From CAXXOK01 sp963664595 (lineage in GTDB: Bacteria; Bacillota; Clostridia; Christensenellales; Aristaeellaceae): 64,000 bases of DNA. The stretch is taken from assembly GCA_963664595.2 (NCBI GenBank), contig CAXXOK010000003.1, positions 62,001 through 126,000 of the forward strand. The letters run 5' to 3'. This document shows, piece after piece, positions 16,772 to 26,348 of the stretch. Position 1 is the stretch's first letter, and every line of letters starts with the position of its first letter. A program made the position numbers and the translations under genes. Under the pieces are notes generated by a model, which was not told the origin of the DNA, ran no database searches, and worked only from the letters and a program-made list of their open reading frames with translations.

Positions 16772-17653
16772 ATGGAAAAGGTACGTTCGGACAAAATGGC
16801 GATCTGTCTGTTTATTATTCCATCCCTGCTGCTGTTTTCTTTTATCATCATCGCGCCGATCATCATCTCCATTCAGTACAGCACGCTGGATTGGGACGGT
16901 ATGAGCAAAGGTACGTATGTCGGTTTTGATAACTACGTCAATCTGTTTTTCGGCGTCAGAACCAAATTTCCCAAAGCCGTGATGAACTCGCTGCTGTATG
17001 CGGCGGTTTCGATTTTTATTCAGCTGCCCATCAGCCTGCTGCTGGCGCTTGTGATTTCCAGCGGCGTGAAGTTTGAAAACTTCTACCGCAGCGTTTATTT
17101 TATTCCCGTCATTATTTCCACGGTGGTTATCGGCCAGCTGTGGATGAAAATATACCATCCGGATTACGGCCTGCTCAATATGGCGCTGCGCGCTACGGGC
17201 CTGGAAAGCTGGACCCGCAGTTGGCTTGGCGATAAAAACACGGCGCTGATCGCCTGTTTTATCCCCATACTATGGCAGTATATCGGCTATCACATGCTGC
17301 TGTATTATGGGGCGATCAAGTCCATATCCACTGATATTTATGAAGCCGCCAAAATAGACGGCGCATCCGGCGTGCGCACGGCGTTCAGCATTTCCATTCC
17401 TTTAATCAAGCCGATGATCAAAACCAGCGCCACCTTCTCGCTGATCGGCTCGCTGAAGGTTTTCGATTTGATCTTCGTCCTGACGAACGGCGGCCCCGCC
17501 AGCGCCACCGAAGTACCGAGTACCCTGATGTTTAAAACGATTTTCAGAAACCTGCATTATGGGGAAGGCTCCACCATGGCGATCTTTATCATTTTGGAAT
17601 GTGTGATCATGTCGATGCTTCTGCAGAAGCTGTTTAAAACAGAAACCTATTAA
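16772..17653 (+). CDS. Carbohydrate ABC permease, MalF-like
   Basis: 293 residues, six predicted membrane helices. The cytoplasmic EAA loop that docks the ATPase reads YEAAKIDGASGVRTAFSISI followed by PLIKP. ATG 16772 has GGGGAG upstream; an in-frame GTG nine bases earlier is possible. It follows the binding protein and precedes the second permease by 13 bases. Confidence 0.9.
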   Translation: MEKVRSDKMAICLFIIPSLLLFSFIIIAPIIISIQYSTLDWDGMSKGTYVGFDNYVNLFFGVRTKFPKAVMNSLLYAAVSIFIQLPISLLLALVISSGVKFENFYRSVYFIPVIISTVVIGQLWMKIYHPDYGLLNMALRATGLESWTRSWLGDKNTALIACFIPILWQYIGYHMLLYYGAIKSISTDIYEAAKIDGASGVRTAFSISIPLIKPMIKTSATFSLIGSLKVFDLIFVLTNGGPASATEVPSTLMFKTIFRNLHYGEGSTMAIFIILECVIMSMLLQKLFKTETY

Positions 17654-17666
17654 GGAGGGATGCGCC

Positions 17667-18545
17667 GTGGATACCCTGATGGAAGATAACCAAAAAAAAC
17701 AATCGGTGACGCAGCCCGTCCGCTGGAACAGGAAAACGATCATTCTTACAGCGGTACTCATGATTTGGGCGTTTATTCAAATCTTCCCGTTGTATTGGCT
17801 GCTGACTTTTTCCCTGAAAGAGAACGCGGAAATTTTCGGCGGCAACGTGCTGGGGCTGCCCGGGAAATGGCTGTTTGAAAACTATGTTACGGCCATTGGC
17901 AGTGCCAGTGTAGGCCGTTATCTGTTCAACAGTACGGTGGTGACCGGGGCAAGCATTGCGCTGACCCTGCTGCTGACGATCACATCCGCATACGCGCTCA
18001 ACCGCATGAAGTGGAAACTGCGCGAACCCATGCGCATCGTATTTATGCTGGGGCTGATGATTCCTCTGCACGCGGCGCTGCTGCCGCTGTATATCATCTT
18101 CAGCAAAGCCAAGCTGATGAATACCTACATTGCGCTGATTCTGCCCTACACGGCCTTTGCGGTGCCTATGGGCGTGCTGATGATGAGCGGTTTCATACAC
18201 GCCATACCCATGGAGCTGGAGGATGCGGCCTGTATTGACGGCTGCAATATCTACCGTATTGTGTTCCAGATCGTAACGCCTATGATGCGGCCGGCCATCG
18301 CTACCGTAAGCATATTCACCTTCCTGCAATGCTGGAACGAGCTGATGCTTGCTTATGTCTTTTGCCCGAAGGCACACGTCCGCACACTCACTGTCGGCAT
18401 TCAAAATATGTACGGGCAATATACCACCAACTGGGGCCCGATCGGAGCGGCGCTGGTGATAGCGACGATACCGACGCTGATCATCTATCTGCTGATGAGC
18501 GGCGAGGTGCAAAAGAGCCTGATTGTGGGTGCGCTGAAGGGATAG
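17667..18545 (+). CDS. Carbohydrate ABC permease, MalG-like
   Basis: 292 residues, six helices, with the EAA loop MELEDAACIDGCNIYRIVFQ then IVTPMMRP. It starts at GTG 17667 behind AAGGAGGG. No ATPase gene follows, as is common where one MsmX-type ATPase serves several sugar importers; the ATPase at 35.2 kb belongs to another importer but could in principle be shared. Confidence 0.9.
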   Translation: MDTLMEDNQKKQSVTQPVRWNRKTIILTAVLMIWAFIQIFPLYWLLTFSLKENAEIFGGNVLGLPGKWLFENYVTAIGSASVGRYLFNSTVVTGASIALTLLLTITSAYALNRMKWKLREPMRIVFMLGLMIPLHAALLPLYIIFSKAKLMNTYIALILPYTAFAVPMGVLMMSGFIHAIPMELEDAACIDGCNIYRIVFQIVTPMMRPAIATVSIFTFLQCWNELMLAYVFCPKAHVRTLTVGIQNMYGQYTTNWGPIGAALVIATIPTLIIYLLMSGEVQKSLIVGALKG

Positions 18546-18619
18546 TAACCGCTCAGGGGATAACGAAACGTGAGAATGAGCCGTGTGTTATACTGAATGA
18601 TATGTAGAACCCTTATTGA

Positions 18620-18658
18620 GAAGCCTTGGCATAGCAGTGCTGTGCCAAGGCTTCTTTT
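18620..18658 (+). terminator. Terminator of the sugar ABC operon
   Basis: GAAGCCTTGGCA, nine-base loop, TGCCAAGGCTTC then TTTT. Confidence 0.85.
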
Positions 18659-18713
18659 GCGGTCAGGTTGACAACATATGGTTTCTTTTCAACATCAAAT
18701 CTTTGGTTTTGTA

Positions 18714-19748
18714 TTACAGCGCAAGGCGCGGCATGCCGTATATTGCTTCCAGCGCGCGGATGGCCTCCGCTTTTGGCTGCGGGGATTTGGCGAACATCAC
18801 CTGCTGCACAAAACGGTATCCGAACTTCAGCAGGATCATTTCCCGGATTGGGAGGGCTTCTCTCGGGGGATACTTCCCGTATTCCGACAATCCCCGGCAG
18901 TACGCCGGAACAAGCGTTTGATAGTACGTGGTAATTTGCGATGCTTCAGTTTCGTCCGCGATCAGGCTGGCGATGTCTTCACCGATGCATCCAACGCCCG
19001 CGCAATCCCAATCGATGACAATGATGCCGCCGCTTTGCGCTATGATGTTTTCCGTCCAGTAATCCCGGTGGCACAGCACCTGAGGCAGGCTTGAAAGCTT
19101 TTGAAGGATTTGGTTCGACTGCGCCTGCGCATCCATCAGCATGGCTTTCAATTGGCTTGGCAGTGTGCAGTCGCAGCTGCGCAGCCAACGGTATTCAACG
19201 GTATCCGGCGTCCATTGCGCGAAGTCGCGCCGTATATACTCCGTGTCGCCAAGGCAGCTGATTTGATTGATAACTGCCTGCTGCCGGGCGCAACGGCCCT
19301 GAAAGCGGCCGAGCTCCAACGCAGCGCGTTCCAAATCGGCCAGGGTGAGACGTGCGCCGGAGACGCCTTCGGCATATTCCATCCACAGGCAGGTTTCGCT
19401 GTCCGTCATTTCCGTGTACGCAATTCTGGGCCAGCGGAACGAGGCGGTAAACAGGTCGGCAAACGGAGACTGAGCCAGATCGTATTCTCTGCGCCAGGAA
19501 TGAGGATCGCCGGGACGCTGCCATTGCTTTTGTGTTTTCCGCACAATGCGAAACGGGATATGCTTTCCATCCCCGGTGTCGGCATCCCCGGACAGCAGCC
19601 GTACATCGCCGAGTGTGCCGCCGTACAGGCGGACGGCCTCATACCGGGCGTGCTGTACGGGCGTATCAAGTAGTTTGCTTACGGCCTGTACCAGCGTTTC
19701 CGTTTGGATGTCAGGACAAGTATTTTGTTCGTTCGGTATGTTAATCAT
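18714..19748 (-). CDS. Aminoglycoside phosphotransferase-family kinase (APH fold)
   Basis: 344 residues with the APH/choline-kinase fold. The catalytic loop is HRDYWTEN (Asp as base) and the metal-binding motif is IDWDCAG. The N-lobe is recognisable but its nucleotide-binding Lys is not obvious. It overlaps the end of rsgA by eight bases, so it is co-translated with it. This family includes antibiotic, choline, homoserine and fructosamine kinases. Nothing points to antibiotic resistance specifically. Confidence 0.75.
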   Translation of the reverse strand: MINIPNEQNTCPDIQTETLVQAVSKLLDTPVQHARYEAVRLYGGTLGDVRLLSGDADTGDGKHIPFRIVRKTQKQWQRPGDPHSWRREYDLAQSPFADLFTASFRWPRIAYTEMTDSETCLWMEYAEGVSGARLTLADLERAALELGRFQGRCARQQAVINQISCLGDTEYIRRDFAQWTPDTVEYRWLRSCDCTLPSQLKAMLMDAQAQSNQILQKLSSLPQVLCHRDYWTENIIAQSGGIIVIDWDCAGVGCIGEDIASLIADETEASQITTYYQTLVPAYCRGLSEYGKYPPREALPIREMILLKFGYRFVQQVMFAKSPQPKAEAIRALEAIYGMPRLAL

Positions 19749-20805
19749 CCCCTTTCTTGGGCAGCGCCTTGCACCGCCGGGCGATGGATTTTTGGTGGGC
19801 TTGCTTGCCGGTAAGGTATGCCGCCTTGCCGTTGACGAAGCGGTTTTCCCGCTGCTGGGCCAGATAGCTGTTCCAGCGCTCCTGGGAGAGCGTGCCGTTT
19901 TGCAGCGCGGCGGTCACGGCGCAGCCGGGCTCGGTTTGGTGGCAGCAGTCGTGGAACCGGCATTGGGCGAACAGTGCCTCTACATCGGCAAAGCTGACGC
20001 CGATGCCGTCCTCCGCGTCGAAAAGCCCCAGCTCGCGCATGCCCGGCGTATCAATAACCATCGCGCCGGAGGGCAGCAGGAAGAGCTGACGGTGTGTGGT
20101 GGTGTGGCGGCCGCGGCTGTCGTCCTCGCGGATCTGCCGGACGGCCATGACCTCCTGTTGCATCAGGGTGTTGAGCAGGGAGGACTTGCCCACGCCGGAC
20201 ATGCCCAGAAATACAATGGTTTGCCCGGGCCGCAGATATCGTGAAAGGGTATCCAGCCCGAACCCGGTATGGCTGGAAACCGCATGCACAGGCACATCCG
20301 GCGCCAGCGCCAGCACCTGGGCCTCCGCCTGTGCGGCGTTGTTTGCCAGGTCCGCCTTGGTGAGCACCACCACGGGCTGGGCGCCGGATTGCCGGGCCTG
20401 TGTAAGGTAGCGGGCGATGCGGCTGATGCTGAAATCCAGATTCAGCGACGACAGGATGAAAACCGTGTCGAAATTGGCGGCAACCACCTGCTCCAGAACC
20501 GTTTTCACATAGCCCGCGGCGTGGCCGGAAAAATCGGCGCGGGAAAACTTGGTGCGGCGCGGCAGCAATTGGGCAATGCGCGAGGCGCCGGACGCCTGGT
20601 ATTCCAGCAGCACGAAATCGCCCACGCAGGGGTAGGCTTCGCGCGTCTGGTTGTCGTAGTAAAATCTGCCTTTCAGGGTGGCCGCGGTTTCCCCAAACGG
20701 GGTCATCACGGTATAGTGCTCCCGGCGCAGCTCGGTTACACGCCCGGGGGTCAGCCCCTCGGGCAGGGGTTCGGTCTGTATATATCCGTATTGGTTTAAA
20801 TCCAT
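19741..20805 (-). CDS. rsgA: Ribosome small-subunit biogenesis GTPase RsgA
   Basis: 354 residues. It has an OB-fold (about 1-80), a circularly permuted GTPase with G4 LTKAD (148-152), then G1 GMSGVGKSS (201-209) and G3 DTPGMREL, and a zinc domain CRFHDCCHQTEPGC. The permuted order is diagnostic. It assists late 30S maturation. I use the ATG at 20805 (MDLNQYG) with AAGGAG just upstream; a longer reading to 20844 has no ribosome site. A structured leader precedes it. Confidence 0.95.
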   Translation of the reverse strand: MDLNQYGYIQTEPLPEGLTPGRVTELRREHYTVMTPFGETAATLKGRFYYDNQTREAYPCVGDFVLLEYQASGASRIAQLLPRRTKFSRADFSGHAAGYVKTVLEQVVAANFDTVFILSSLNLDFSISRIARYLTQARQSGAQPVVVLTKADLANNAAQAEAQVLALAPDVPVHAVSSHTGFGLDTLSRYLRPGQTIVFLGMSGVGKSSLLNTLMQQEVMAVRQIREDDSRGRHTTTHRQLFLLPSGAMVIDTPGMRELGLFDAEDGIGVSFADVEALFAQCRFHDCCHQTEPGCAVTAALQNGTLSQERWNSYLAQQRENRFVNGKAAYLTGKQAHQKSIARRCKALPKKGDD

Positions 20806-20830
20806 GGGTGTCTCCTTTTTTGGTACACAA

Positions 20831-20910
20831 ATACCGCGGGACAAGCAGCCTTCTACTGTAGCTGCTGTCTCGCGGTATCAGGGAACTGAGAATGCGTTAT
20901 ACGCATTCTC
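20831..20910 (-). promoter_or_regulatory. Two hairpins in the rsgA 5' leader
   Basis: Reading the minus strand, GAGAATGCGT/ACGCATTCTC (20888-20910) is followed by a 48-base stem ATACCGCGAGACAGCAGC ... GCTGCTTGTCCCGCGGTAT (20831-20878), ending about 25 bases before the start codon. The second stem is nearly perfect. No T-box specifier or AGGGTGG is present. This leader region also fills the gene-free stretch 20806-21111. Confidence 0.5.
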
Positions 20911-21074
20911 AAACAGCAATATTCATGAAAGGTACCTGTGGGTGGCAGGGCTTGCTTGCCTAATGGCGCTTCGCCCTTGCCGCGTTATGCAGTTTTAGTT
21001 TTCCATCACCTTTTTTACTGCCATACAACACATCCCCTTTCAAAATTTCATCGTTGTCTCCAGAGACTGCCCTT

Positions 21075-21103
21075 AGTGTACGCAAAGAAGGTGGGGTTGT
21101 CAA
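21075..21103 (-). promoter_or_regulatory. Promoter of rsgA-kinase operon
   Basis: Minus-strand TTGACA (21098-21103) and TACACT (21075-21080), spacer 17. It implies a leader of about 265 bases before rsgA. Confidence 0.65.
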
Positions 21104-21111
21104 TACCGCAA

Positions 21112-23361
21112 TTATGGCTGTTTCTTTTGCAGCGCCGCAAAGCCTGCCGGAATCAGCGTCAGCGTGTACAGCATGCTCAGCCCGATGCCGATGGTAACCG
21201 TCAGCCCGAGGCTTGCCATTCCCGGATGGTTGATCAGGCCCAGGCTGCCGAAGCCGATAACGGTTGTCAGGGTCGTTGTGATGATGGCCTTTCCGGTATG
21301 CATGGTTTTGGAGGCGATATTCTGTCCGTCTTCCTCACGCAGCCTGTGGAGCAGATGAATGCCGCTGTCCACGCCGATGCCGATGATCAGCGGAAACGCC
21401 GCGATGCTGAAAACGTTGATACTGATGTGCAGCGCATTGAGCAAACCAAGGGTGGAATATAGTGTGACCAGCAGCGGAAGCGTGGTTAGAACCGCCAGCT
21501 TCAGCCTGCGGAACATCAGCCAGGAGATCAGAAACGCGATGGCAAAGCAGACGAGGCTGATCATTACGATATCGCTTCTCACCATATCCGTAATCTCATT
21601 CATGAGGGTGGCCATGCCTACAGGCTGACGTCCGGTAAGGCTGAGGATTGCAGAGAGCAGCGCGCGGTACTGTGCGGGCTCGTACAGGCTGATGGCGGGC
21701 ATGATATCCACGCGCAGCTTGCCGTCCAGCCCGATATAATTGGCCTGGATATCCAACGGCAGATCGGCAAGGGTCATGGGGCGCAGGTCAAAATCATCCA
21801 GTGCGTTCAGGCCTTTGCTTTGCAGCAGGGTATCCAGCCGAAGGAGGATTTCCAGCTTTTCTTCCATGGTATCCGGCATGTAGGTCAGCACGGAATCCAT
21901 CTCCCGGATGGCCGCGTTGCCGGTCAGACCGTTGTAAATATCCCGCAGCTGCGCTTCGTTATCCGCGTAAAAGCTGAGGGTATCCACATCATAGTCAAAG
22001 GCTTTTTCAAGCTCCTCCGCCCAGTGCAGGCTGGGAATATTTTTTGGGTAAATCACGGAAAGATCGCTTTGCAGCTTTGTTTGAGCAACGAAAGGGCTCA
22101 GGGCGGCAAGCACAAGCAGAATGGCCAGGAATAGAAGCTTGCGCCGCCGCACGATGAAGCGGGTGACCGGCTGCATCCACTGTGCGGAGGCGCCCTGCCG
22201 CCGGGCAGAGCCGGGCTTGGTATCCAACAAGAGGATCAGTGCGGGCATAAGCAGCAGCATGCAGGCGCAGAGGCTCAGGATACCGGCGGCGGAAACGATG
22301 CCCATCTGCGCAAACGCCCGGAACTGGGCAAAGGCAAAGCAGGCAAAGGCAAGCGCGGTGGTGAGCGCACCGATGACGATCGACTGGCCGGTGGCCTTTT
22401 GGGCGATGCACACCGCGCGCTGCGCCGGCAGGCCATGCCCGCGCTCCTCCTGATACCGGGTGATGAGGTGAACGGCGTAATCGATGCCCAACCCCAATAA
22501 AAGCAGCGCAAAGCTGACTGCGAACATGTTCAGGCTGCCATAGACAACATAGGCAAAGGCCGCCGCCGTTACAGTGCCCAGCAGAAGGGGGTATAAGGAC
22601 AGGAGCGGCAGCTTGAGACTGCCGAAAAACAGCACCACGATGAGGAGGATCAGCACCAGCGTTACAGCCAGCGTGCCGAACAGCCCGTCAAAGGCAACCG
22701 TATCGGCTTCGATATCCTGGATAAAGGTGCCGCCTGTCAGTCCGGCGTCGATTTGGCTGTACGCGGGGTCACCCAGCAAAGCCGCAAGGTGCGCCTGTGT
22801 TCCATAGTAGAAATCGGAACGTGATTGCAGATAATCGCTGTCGTCAATCACCGGTTTCAGGTATAGCAGATACTGCGTTCCGTCGTCGCTTACGATATAC
22901 CGGCTATCTTTTTGCGCCTGCGCGGTCAGCTGCGTCTGTGCGCTGAGCAGAAGCTTGGTCAGCGCTGGAAAATCCTGCTGGTCCATGGCATCGGAAAGCT
23001 GGTGGTAAAGATCCATATCAAGGTACGCCCAGGCGAAGGGAGCGATAGCGCTCAGATCCACCTGGTACAGCAGGCTGCTCACATAGGGCTCCTGAGCAAG
23101 CCCGGTGCCCAGCGCGGTTACAAACGCTTCAGCCTGCTGCTGAAAATCCGAGACCGGCAGGGCGGGATCGGCCTGTTTTACAACGATAACCGCCTGATCC
23201 TGACCGGTAAAATATTGATTGAAGTCTTTGGACGCTCGGTAGCTTGCGCTGTCCGTGGACAGCATATCCTCCATGTTGGACAGGATTTCCAGCTTGCTTA
23301 CGGCGAATGCGGCGAAGAGGAATACTATCAGGCTGGCGATCACGATGAGCTTTTGTTTCAT
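21112..23361 (-). CDS. MMPL/RND-family transporter
   Basis: 749 residues with the RND layout: one N-terminal helix, a large extracytoplasmic loop, six helices, then a second loop and a further block of helices. The first block contains GLGIDYAVHLITRYQEE and the second GIGVDSGIHLLHRLREE, the paired membrane aspartates and His that conduct protons in this family. It resembles hopanoid/lipid or drug exporters (HpnN, MmpL, YdgH). It starts three bases after the TetR stop, so the pair forms an operon and the regulator probably controls the pump. Confidence 0.88.
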   Translation of the reverse strand: MKQKLIVIASLIVFLFAAFAVSKLEILSNMEDMLSTDSASYRASKDFNQYFTGQDQAVIVVKQADPALPVSDFQQQAEAFVTALGTGLAQEPYVSSLLYQVDLSAIAPFAWAYLDMDLYHQLSDAMDQQDFPALTKLLLSAQTQLTAQAQKDSRYIVSDDGTQYLLYLKPVIDDSDYLQSRSDFYYGTQAHLAALLGDPAYSQIDAGLTGGTFIQDIEADTVAFDGLFGTLAVTLVLILLIVVLFFGSLKLPLLSLYPLLLGTVTAAAFAYVVYGSLNMFAVSFALLLLGLGIDYAVHLITRYQEERGHGLPAQRAVCIAQKATGQSIVIGALTTALAFACFAFAQFRAFAQMGIVSAAGILSLCACMLLLMPALILLLDTKPGSARRQGASAQWMQPVTRFIVRRRKLLFLAILLVLAALSPFVAQTKLQSDLSVIYPKNIPSLHWAEELEKAFDYDVDTLSFYADNEAQLRDIYNGLTGNAAIREMDSVLTYMPDTMEEKLEILLRLDTLLQSKGLNALDDFDLRPMTLADLPLDIQANYIGLDGKLRVDIMPAISLYEPAQYRALLSAILSLTGRQPVGMATLMNEITDMVRSDIVMISLVCFAIAFLISWLMFRRLKLAVLTTLPLLVTLYSTLGLLNALHISINVFSIAAFPLIIGIGVDSGIHLLHRLREEDGQNIASKTMHTGKAIITTTLTTVIGFGSLGLINHPGMASLGLTVTIGIGLSMLYTLTLIPAGFAALQKKQP

Positions 23362-23364
23362 GCG

Positions 23365-23949
23365 TTACCTCTCGAAAAACAGTTTTATCAGTAATGCTTT
23401 CAGGTGCTCCCCCAGCACATCGAAGGTGAAGGGGATTTCCTTCATGATGACGCTGTCAAACATGTTGTGGACGGAAAGCACCAGAAAGCAGGCCATGAAT
23501 TCCGGATCGTCCGCATGGATCAGCCCGGCTTGTTTACCCCGCTGTATCCAGTGGGATACAGGCTCTGTGAGGATTCCGATGTGCTTGCTTTGCAGGTTTT
23601 CCTTGCCTAAATATCCATAAAAGCGCACCTGATGCAGCATCAGCATGAGCGGCTCATTTTCCTTGACATAAGCAATCAGGTGATCGACCACCGCATGGAC
23701 GGCCTCCAGGGTGAAACCGCAGGAATCCAGCGATAGAACGGGCTTCAGCAGCGCGTCAACCTTGCGCGCGGCAAAATCCCATACCAGAGCGTCTTTTGAA
23801 TCGAAATAAAGATAGAAGGTTCCTTTGGCTACGCCCGCCAGCCGCGTGATTTGCGCAACGGTGACCTTATCCACGCTTTTTTGCATGAACAGGATTTCCG
23901 CCGCTTCGAGAAGGGCCTGCTTCGTTTGGATGCTTTTTTGCGTTTTCAT
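23365..23949 (-). CDS. TetR-family regulator of the MMPL transporter
   Basis: 194 residues. The N-terminal helix-turn-helix is VTVAQITRLAGVAKGTFYLY then FDSKDAL (about 27-55). The C-terminal ligand domain is variable. It lies directly upstream of the MMPL gene with a 3-base gap. This arrangement usually means that the regulator represses its own operon until a lipid or toxic ligand binds. Confidence 0.87.
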   Translation of the reverse strand: MKTQKSIQTKQALLEAAEILFMQKSVDKVTVAQITRLAGVAKGTFYLYFDSKDALVWDFAARKVDALLKPVLSLDSCGFTLEAVHAVVDHLIAYVKENEPLMLMLHQVRFYGYLGKENLQSKHIGILTEPVSHWIQRGKQAGLIHADDPEFMACFLVLSVHNMFDSVIMKEIPFTFDVLGEHLKALLIKLFFER

Positions 23950-23977
23950 CGCATATCCTTTCCGGTGACACGGATTT

Positions 23978-24003
23978 ATGAACGCTGGTCATGATTCAGT
24001 ATA
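23978..24003 (-). promoter_or_regulatory. Candidate TetR operator over the tetR-MMPL promoter
   Basis: A minus-strand TATACT (-10) at 23998-24003 is followed at the start-point by the dyad ATGAACGCTGGTCAT (23978-23992). No good -35 hexamer sits at 17 bases, so the promoter is tentative. The stretch 24004-24307 holds no supported gene. Confidence 0.35.
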
Positions 24004-24307
24004 GCGGCGGCTGTGGAGAAAAGATATAGTCAAGTACCCTTGCCGGGTCACTTTTGCGGCGGATGAAAACACCGTTTGAAAGACGGATGCACGGACAACG
24101 GAGACTGCCGTGAGCCAAAGCTGACGGGTCTTACACATCTTAAGCGCATGCACGAGGCGCAAAACAAAACGAGATCCGTATGGAAAGCTATGATAAGCGG
24201 ACATACTGTTGTCCATATTCCCGTGTTATCCTGATGGTAACGGCCGGATATCAAAAATACGGTGCAAACGGGGCGAGGGCATGGATGCAGTTTATGGGGG
24301 AATATAC

Positions 24308-24745
24308 ATGGCTTATGAAAGATTTCTGGACAAAGCACAGAAGCCCGGCAAAGAAATGGTTTTGCAGGCCCTGGGCCGCGCGGAGCCGTTATGGCTTTCG
24401 CTGGAAAACTATATCCGCGGGTATTACCCCTGTACGGCGGAAATGATATACTTTACCAGGCAATGCGGCTGGAGCCTGCGGTACAAAACGGGCGCGAAAA
24501 CACTGTGTTATGTTTTCCCTGAAAGGGAGGCGTTCACGGTTCTGATTGTTCTGGGCAAGGCGGAAGCCGAAAAGGCGGAAAGAACGAAGGACCGGCTGAG
24601 CGATACCGTACGGGACAGTTTGGAGAACACCCGCCAGCTGCACGACGGGCGATGGATGTGGATAAGAATCAAAGACACAGAGGATTTGGAATCGTTCTTT
24701 ATGCTGCTTTCGGCAAAGCGGAAACCGAAACCGCAGCAGCCCTGA
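24308..24745 (+). CDS. DUF3788 family protein
   Basis: 145 residues. Recognised by RGYYPCTAEMIYFTRQCGWSL and by the later EKAERTKDRLSDTVRDSLEN and GRWMWIRI segments, which are typical of this uncharacterised family. I place the start at ATG 24308 behind GGGGGAAT. No function is established for the family. Confidence 0.75.
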   Translation: MAYERFLDKAQKPGKEMVLQALGRAEPLWLSLENYIRGYYPCTAEMIYFTRQCGWSLRYKTGAKTLCYVFPEREAFTVLIVLGKAEAEKAERTKDRLSDTVRDSLENTRQLHDGRWMWIRIKDTEDLESFFMLLSAKRKPKPQQP

Positions 24746-24852
24746 CCAACGGTTGGCGGGGTAGTTGCTGTCCGTTTATGGAGGACAGGACGGAATCAAA
24801 CGGTAATGAACCCAATACCGGAAAGCTGAATACCGGCAGAAAGAGAAACAAT

Positions 24853-25503
24853 ATGAAAAGAGAGTATGCGAAAATCCCCCATTCCATGGAGGGAATGCAG
24901 ACTTACGGGTTTTCCTGGATGGACTTCGTAACCTCCATACCCGCGCCGCTGTTTGTGGCAACCACCTATAAGCCGGATGGAAAAACAAACGCCTGTCTGC
25001 AATCGTGGGCGTGCTTCAGCGGCGAGGAGGACGGCTTTTATGCGTTTTTATCCAACGTCAGCAAAGGGGGACACTTCTATAAAACCCTGCAAAACACGGG
25101 CGTTTGTGTGCTGAACTTTCCTTCCCTGGACTGCTATGACCGCTGCTGTGAAACCATCCGCAACAACCAGTGGGACGCGGATGAGCTTGCGGCGTCCGGG
25201 CTGACGGCGGAGCCCGCTTCCACGGTCAACGCGCCGCGCATCAGGGAGTGCTTCCTGGCGCTGGAATGCGAATACGCGTGGGAGCGGGAGATTTCGCAAG
25301 GAAGCACCCATACGCTGATCTGCTTACACGTAAAAAACATCTGCATGGAGGAAGCGTTTCTGGAGGAAGCGGCGCAGGGCCGCTACGGTGAAAGCGGGTA
25401 TTTGTATAACGTGCATTATCCCGTAAATCCCGAAACCTTTGCGGGCAGGGCGCGCGATTATCTTGCCGTGCTGTACAAGATCCGGGATACGGGGGAATAT
25501 TAG
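24853..25503 (+). CDS. Flavin reductase-like FMN-binding protein
   Basis: 216 residues of the flavin reductase split-barrel family. The FMN-binding part is DFVTSIPAPLFVATTYKPDG through ACLQSWACFSG, followed by FYAFLSNVSKGGHFYKTLQ and VLNFPS. These proteins reduce or carry FMN, often for an unlinked oxygenase. The ATG at 24853 is the best match to the family start although its ribosome site is weak; the frame is open upstream to 24652. It comes 107 bases after the DUF3788 gene. Confidence 0.8.
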   Translation: MKREYAKIPHSMEGMQTYGFSWMDFVTSIPAPLFVATTYKPDGKTNACLQSWACFSGEEDGFYAFLSNVSKGGHFYKTLQNTGVCVLNFPSLDCYDRCCETIRNNQWDADELAASGLTAEPASTVNAPRIRECFLALECEYAWEREISQGSTHTLICLHVKNICMEEAFLEEAAQGRYGESGYLYNVHYPVNPETFAGRARDYLAVLYKIRDTGEY

Positions 25504-26146
25504 GGACGGCTTTCCGGGAGTTGTGGCAGTTGTGTCGGCTTTTCAGGTGTGATGGTGAGAACCGATGGAGGGAAAGCCGATTCAATGTCGCCGGAGAACA
25601 GCCGTTGATAGCTGCTGTCGGGCTGAAAAAGCAGCTTGCCCTCATCATCGCTGACAGCATAAGATACCGGGGCTTGCACATCCGCTAGAAAACCAGAGAT
25701 ATCCATGACGAAGAGAAGCGCCTGTTCTCCGGGTCGCAGGGGATTTAATCAGCGTTTTCCTAAGCAGACCAGAATGGCTTTGTTATCTGGTCGTGGCTCC
25801 GAGCCCCCGTTTTGTGCGTTGAGCGCTGCGTGACGCTGCCTTTGATATTGCCCGGCGGTTGACAAACACCCCGTCTTCGGCACAGATCGGGTTTCGCCCT
25901 TGGCCGTTTCTCCCCGATATACCATATCGACGGTCACTTCAGACTCGTATAAAGTGTGCTGTTTTGGATGATGGGCTTGGCCGTGACACTAATCCCGGTG
26001 AAGAATGTTTCCGCCTTCTGCCGGAGCGCATCCAACGTTGTAAGCGGGCTGGCTGTTCTGTGCGGTAGTGATCAGCGTACAGGCGTCGGTGGCGCCAGCA
26101 AACAGCACCGCGATGAGGTTGCGAACAGGATATACGGTTTTTTCTT
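25504..26146 (-). pseudogene. Decayed exported-protein gene
   Basis: On the minus strand a start (MKKKPYILFA, ATG near 26146) leads into a hydrophobic export signal, but the frame must change several times to follow the protein-like text: LIAVLFAGATDACTLITT, then QKAETFFTGISVTAKPIIQ, then VTVDMVYRGETAKGET, and at the far end DISGFLADVQAPVSYAVSDD down to 25504. A fragment of the palindromic repeat interrupts it at 25735-25761. I do not recognise the family. The 845-base stretch without an intact gene (25504-26348) is explained by this relic and the hairpin at 26232. Confidence 0.5.
25735..25761. repeat. Palindromic repeat, fragment (copy 3)
   Basis: GCAGGGGATTTAATCAGCG and TTTTCCTA match, in reverse, the end (CGCTGAATAAATCCCCTGC) of the copies at 1601 and 39372. 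Only one end is present. Confidence 0.5.
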
Positions 26147-26231
26147 CATGGCGGTTCTTCCATCGATATACGTGTATGGCTGTGTTCTGCCTGTTCAATG
26201 ATATCATGATGGACTCTGTCAAAGTGTGACA

Positions 26232-26265
26232 AAGGCTGCCGCGCTTTGTATGCGTGCGGCAGCCT
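26232..26265. terminator. Hairpin downstream of the DUF2177 operon
   Basis: AAGGCTGCCGC, 13-base loop, GCGGCAGCCTT; on the minus strand it is followed by a T-containing run (TTTGTCAC). Confidence 0.55.
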
Positions 26266-26348
26266 TGCCTGTATCCACAGTAACGCGCCGGAGAGGGGTA
26301 TTTTCTCAGCCGGGCGGCACTGGTTTGCTGTTATTATGTAGAGAAGTG

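Noticed and set aside
20831..20878. T-box riboswitch before rsgA, suggested by ACCGCG in the stem
   Set aside because: No AGGGTGG-type antiterminator, no specifier loop and no amino-acid-related gene downstream.
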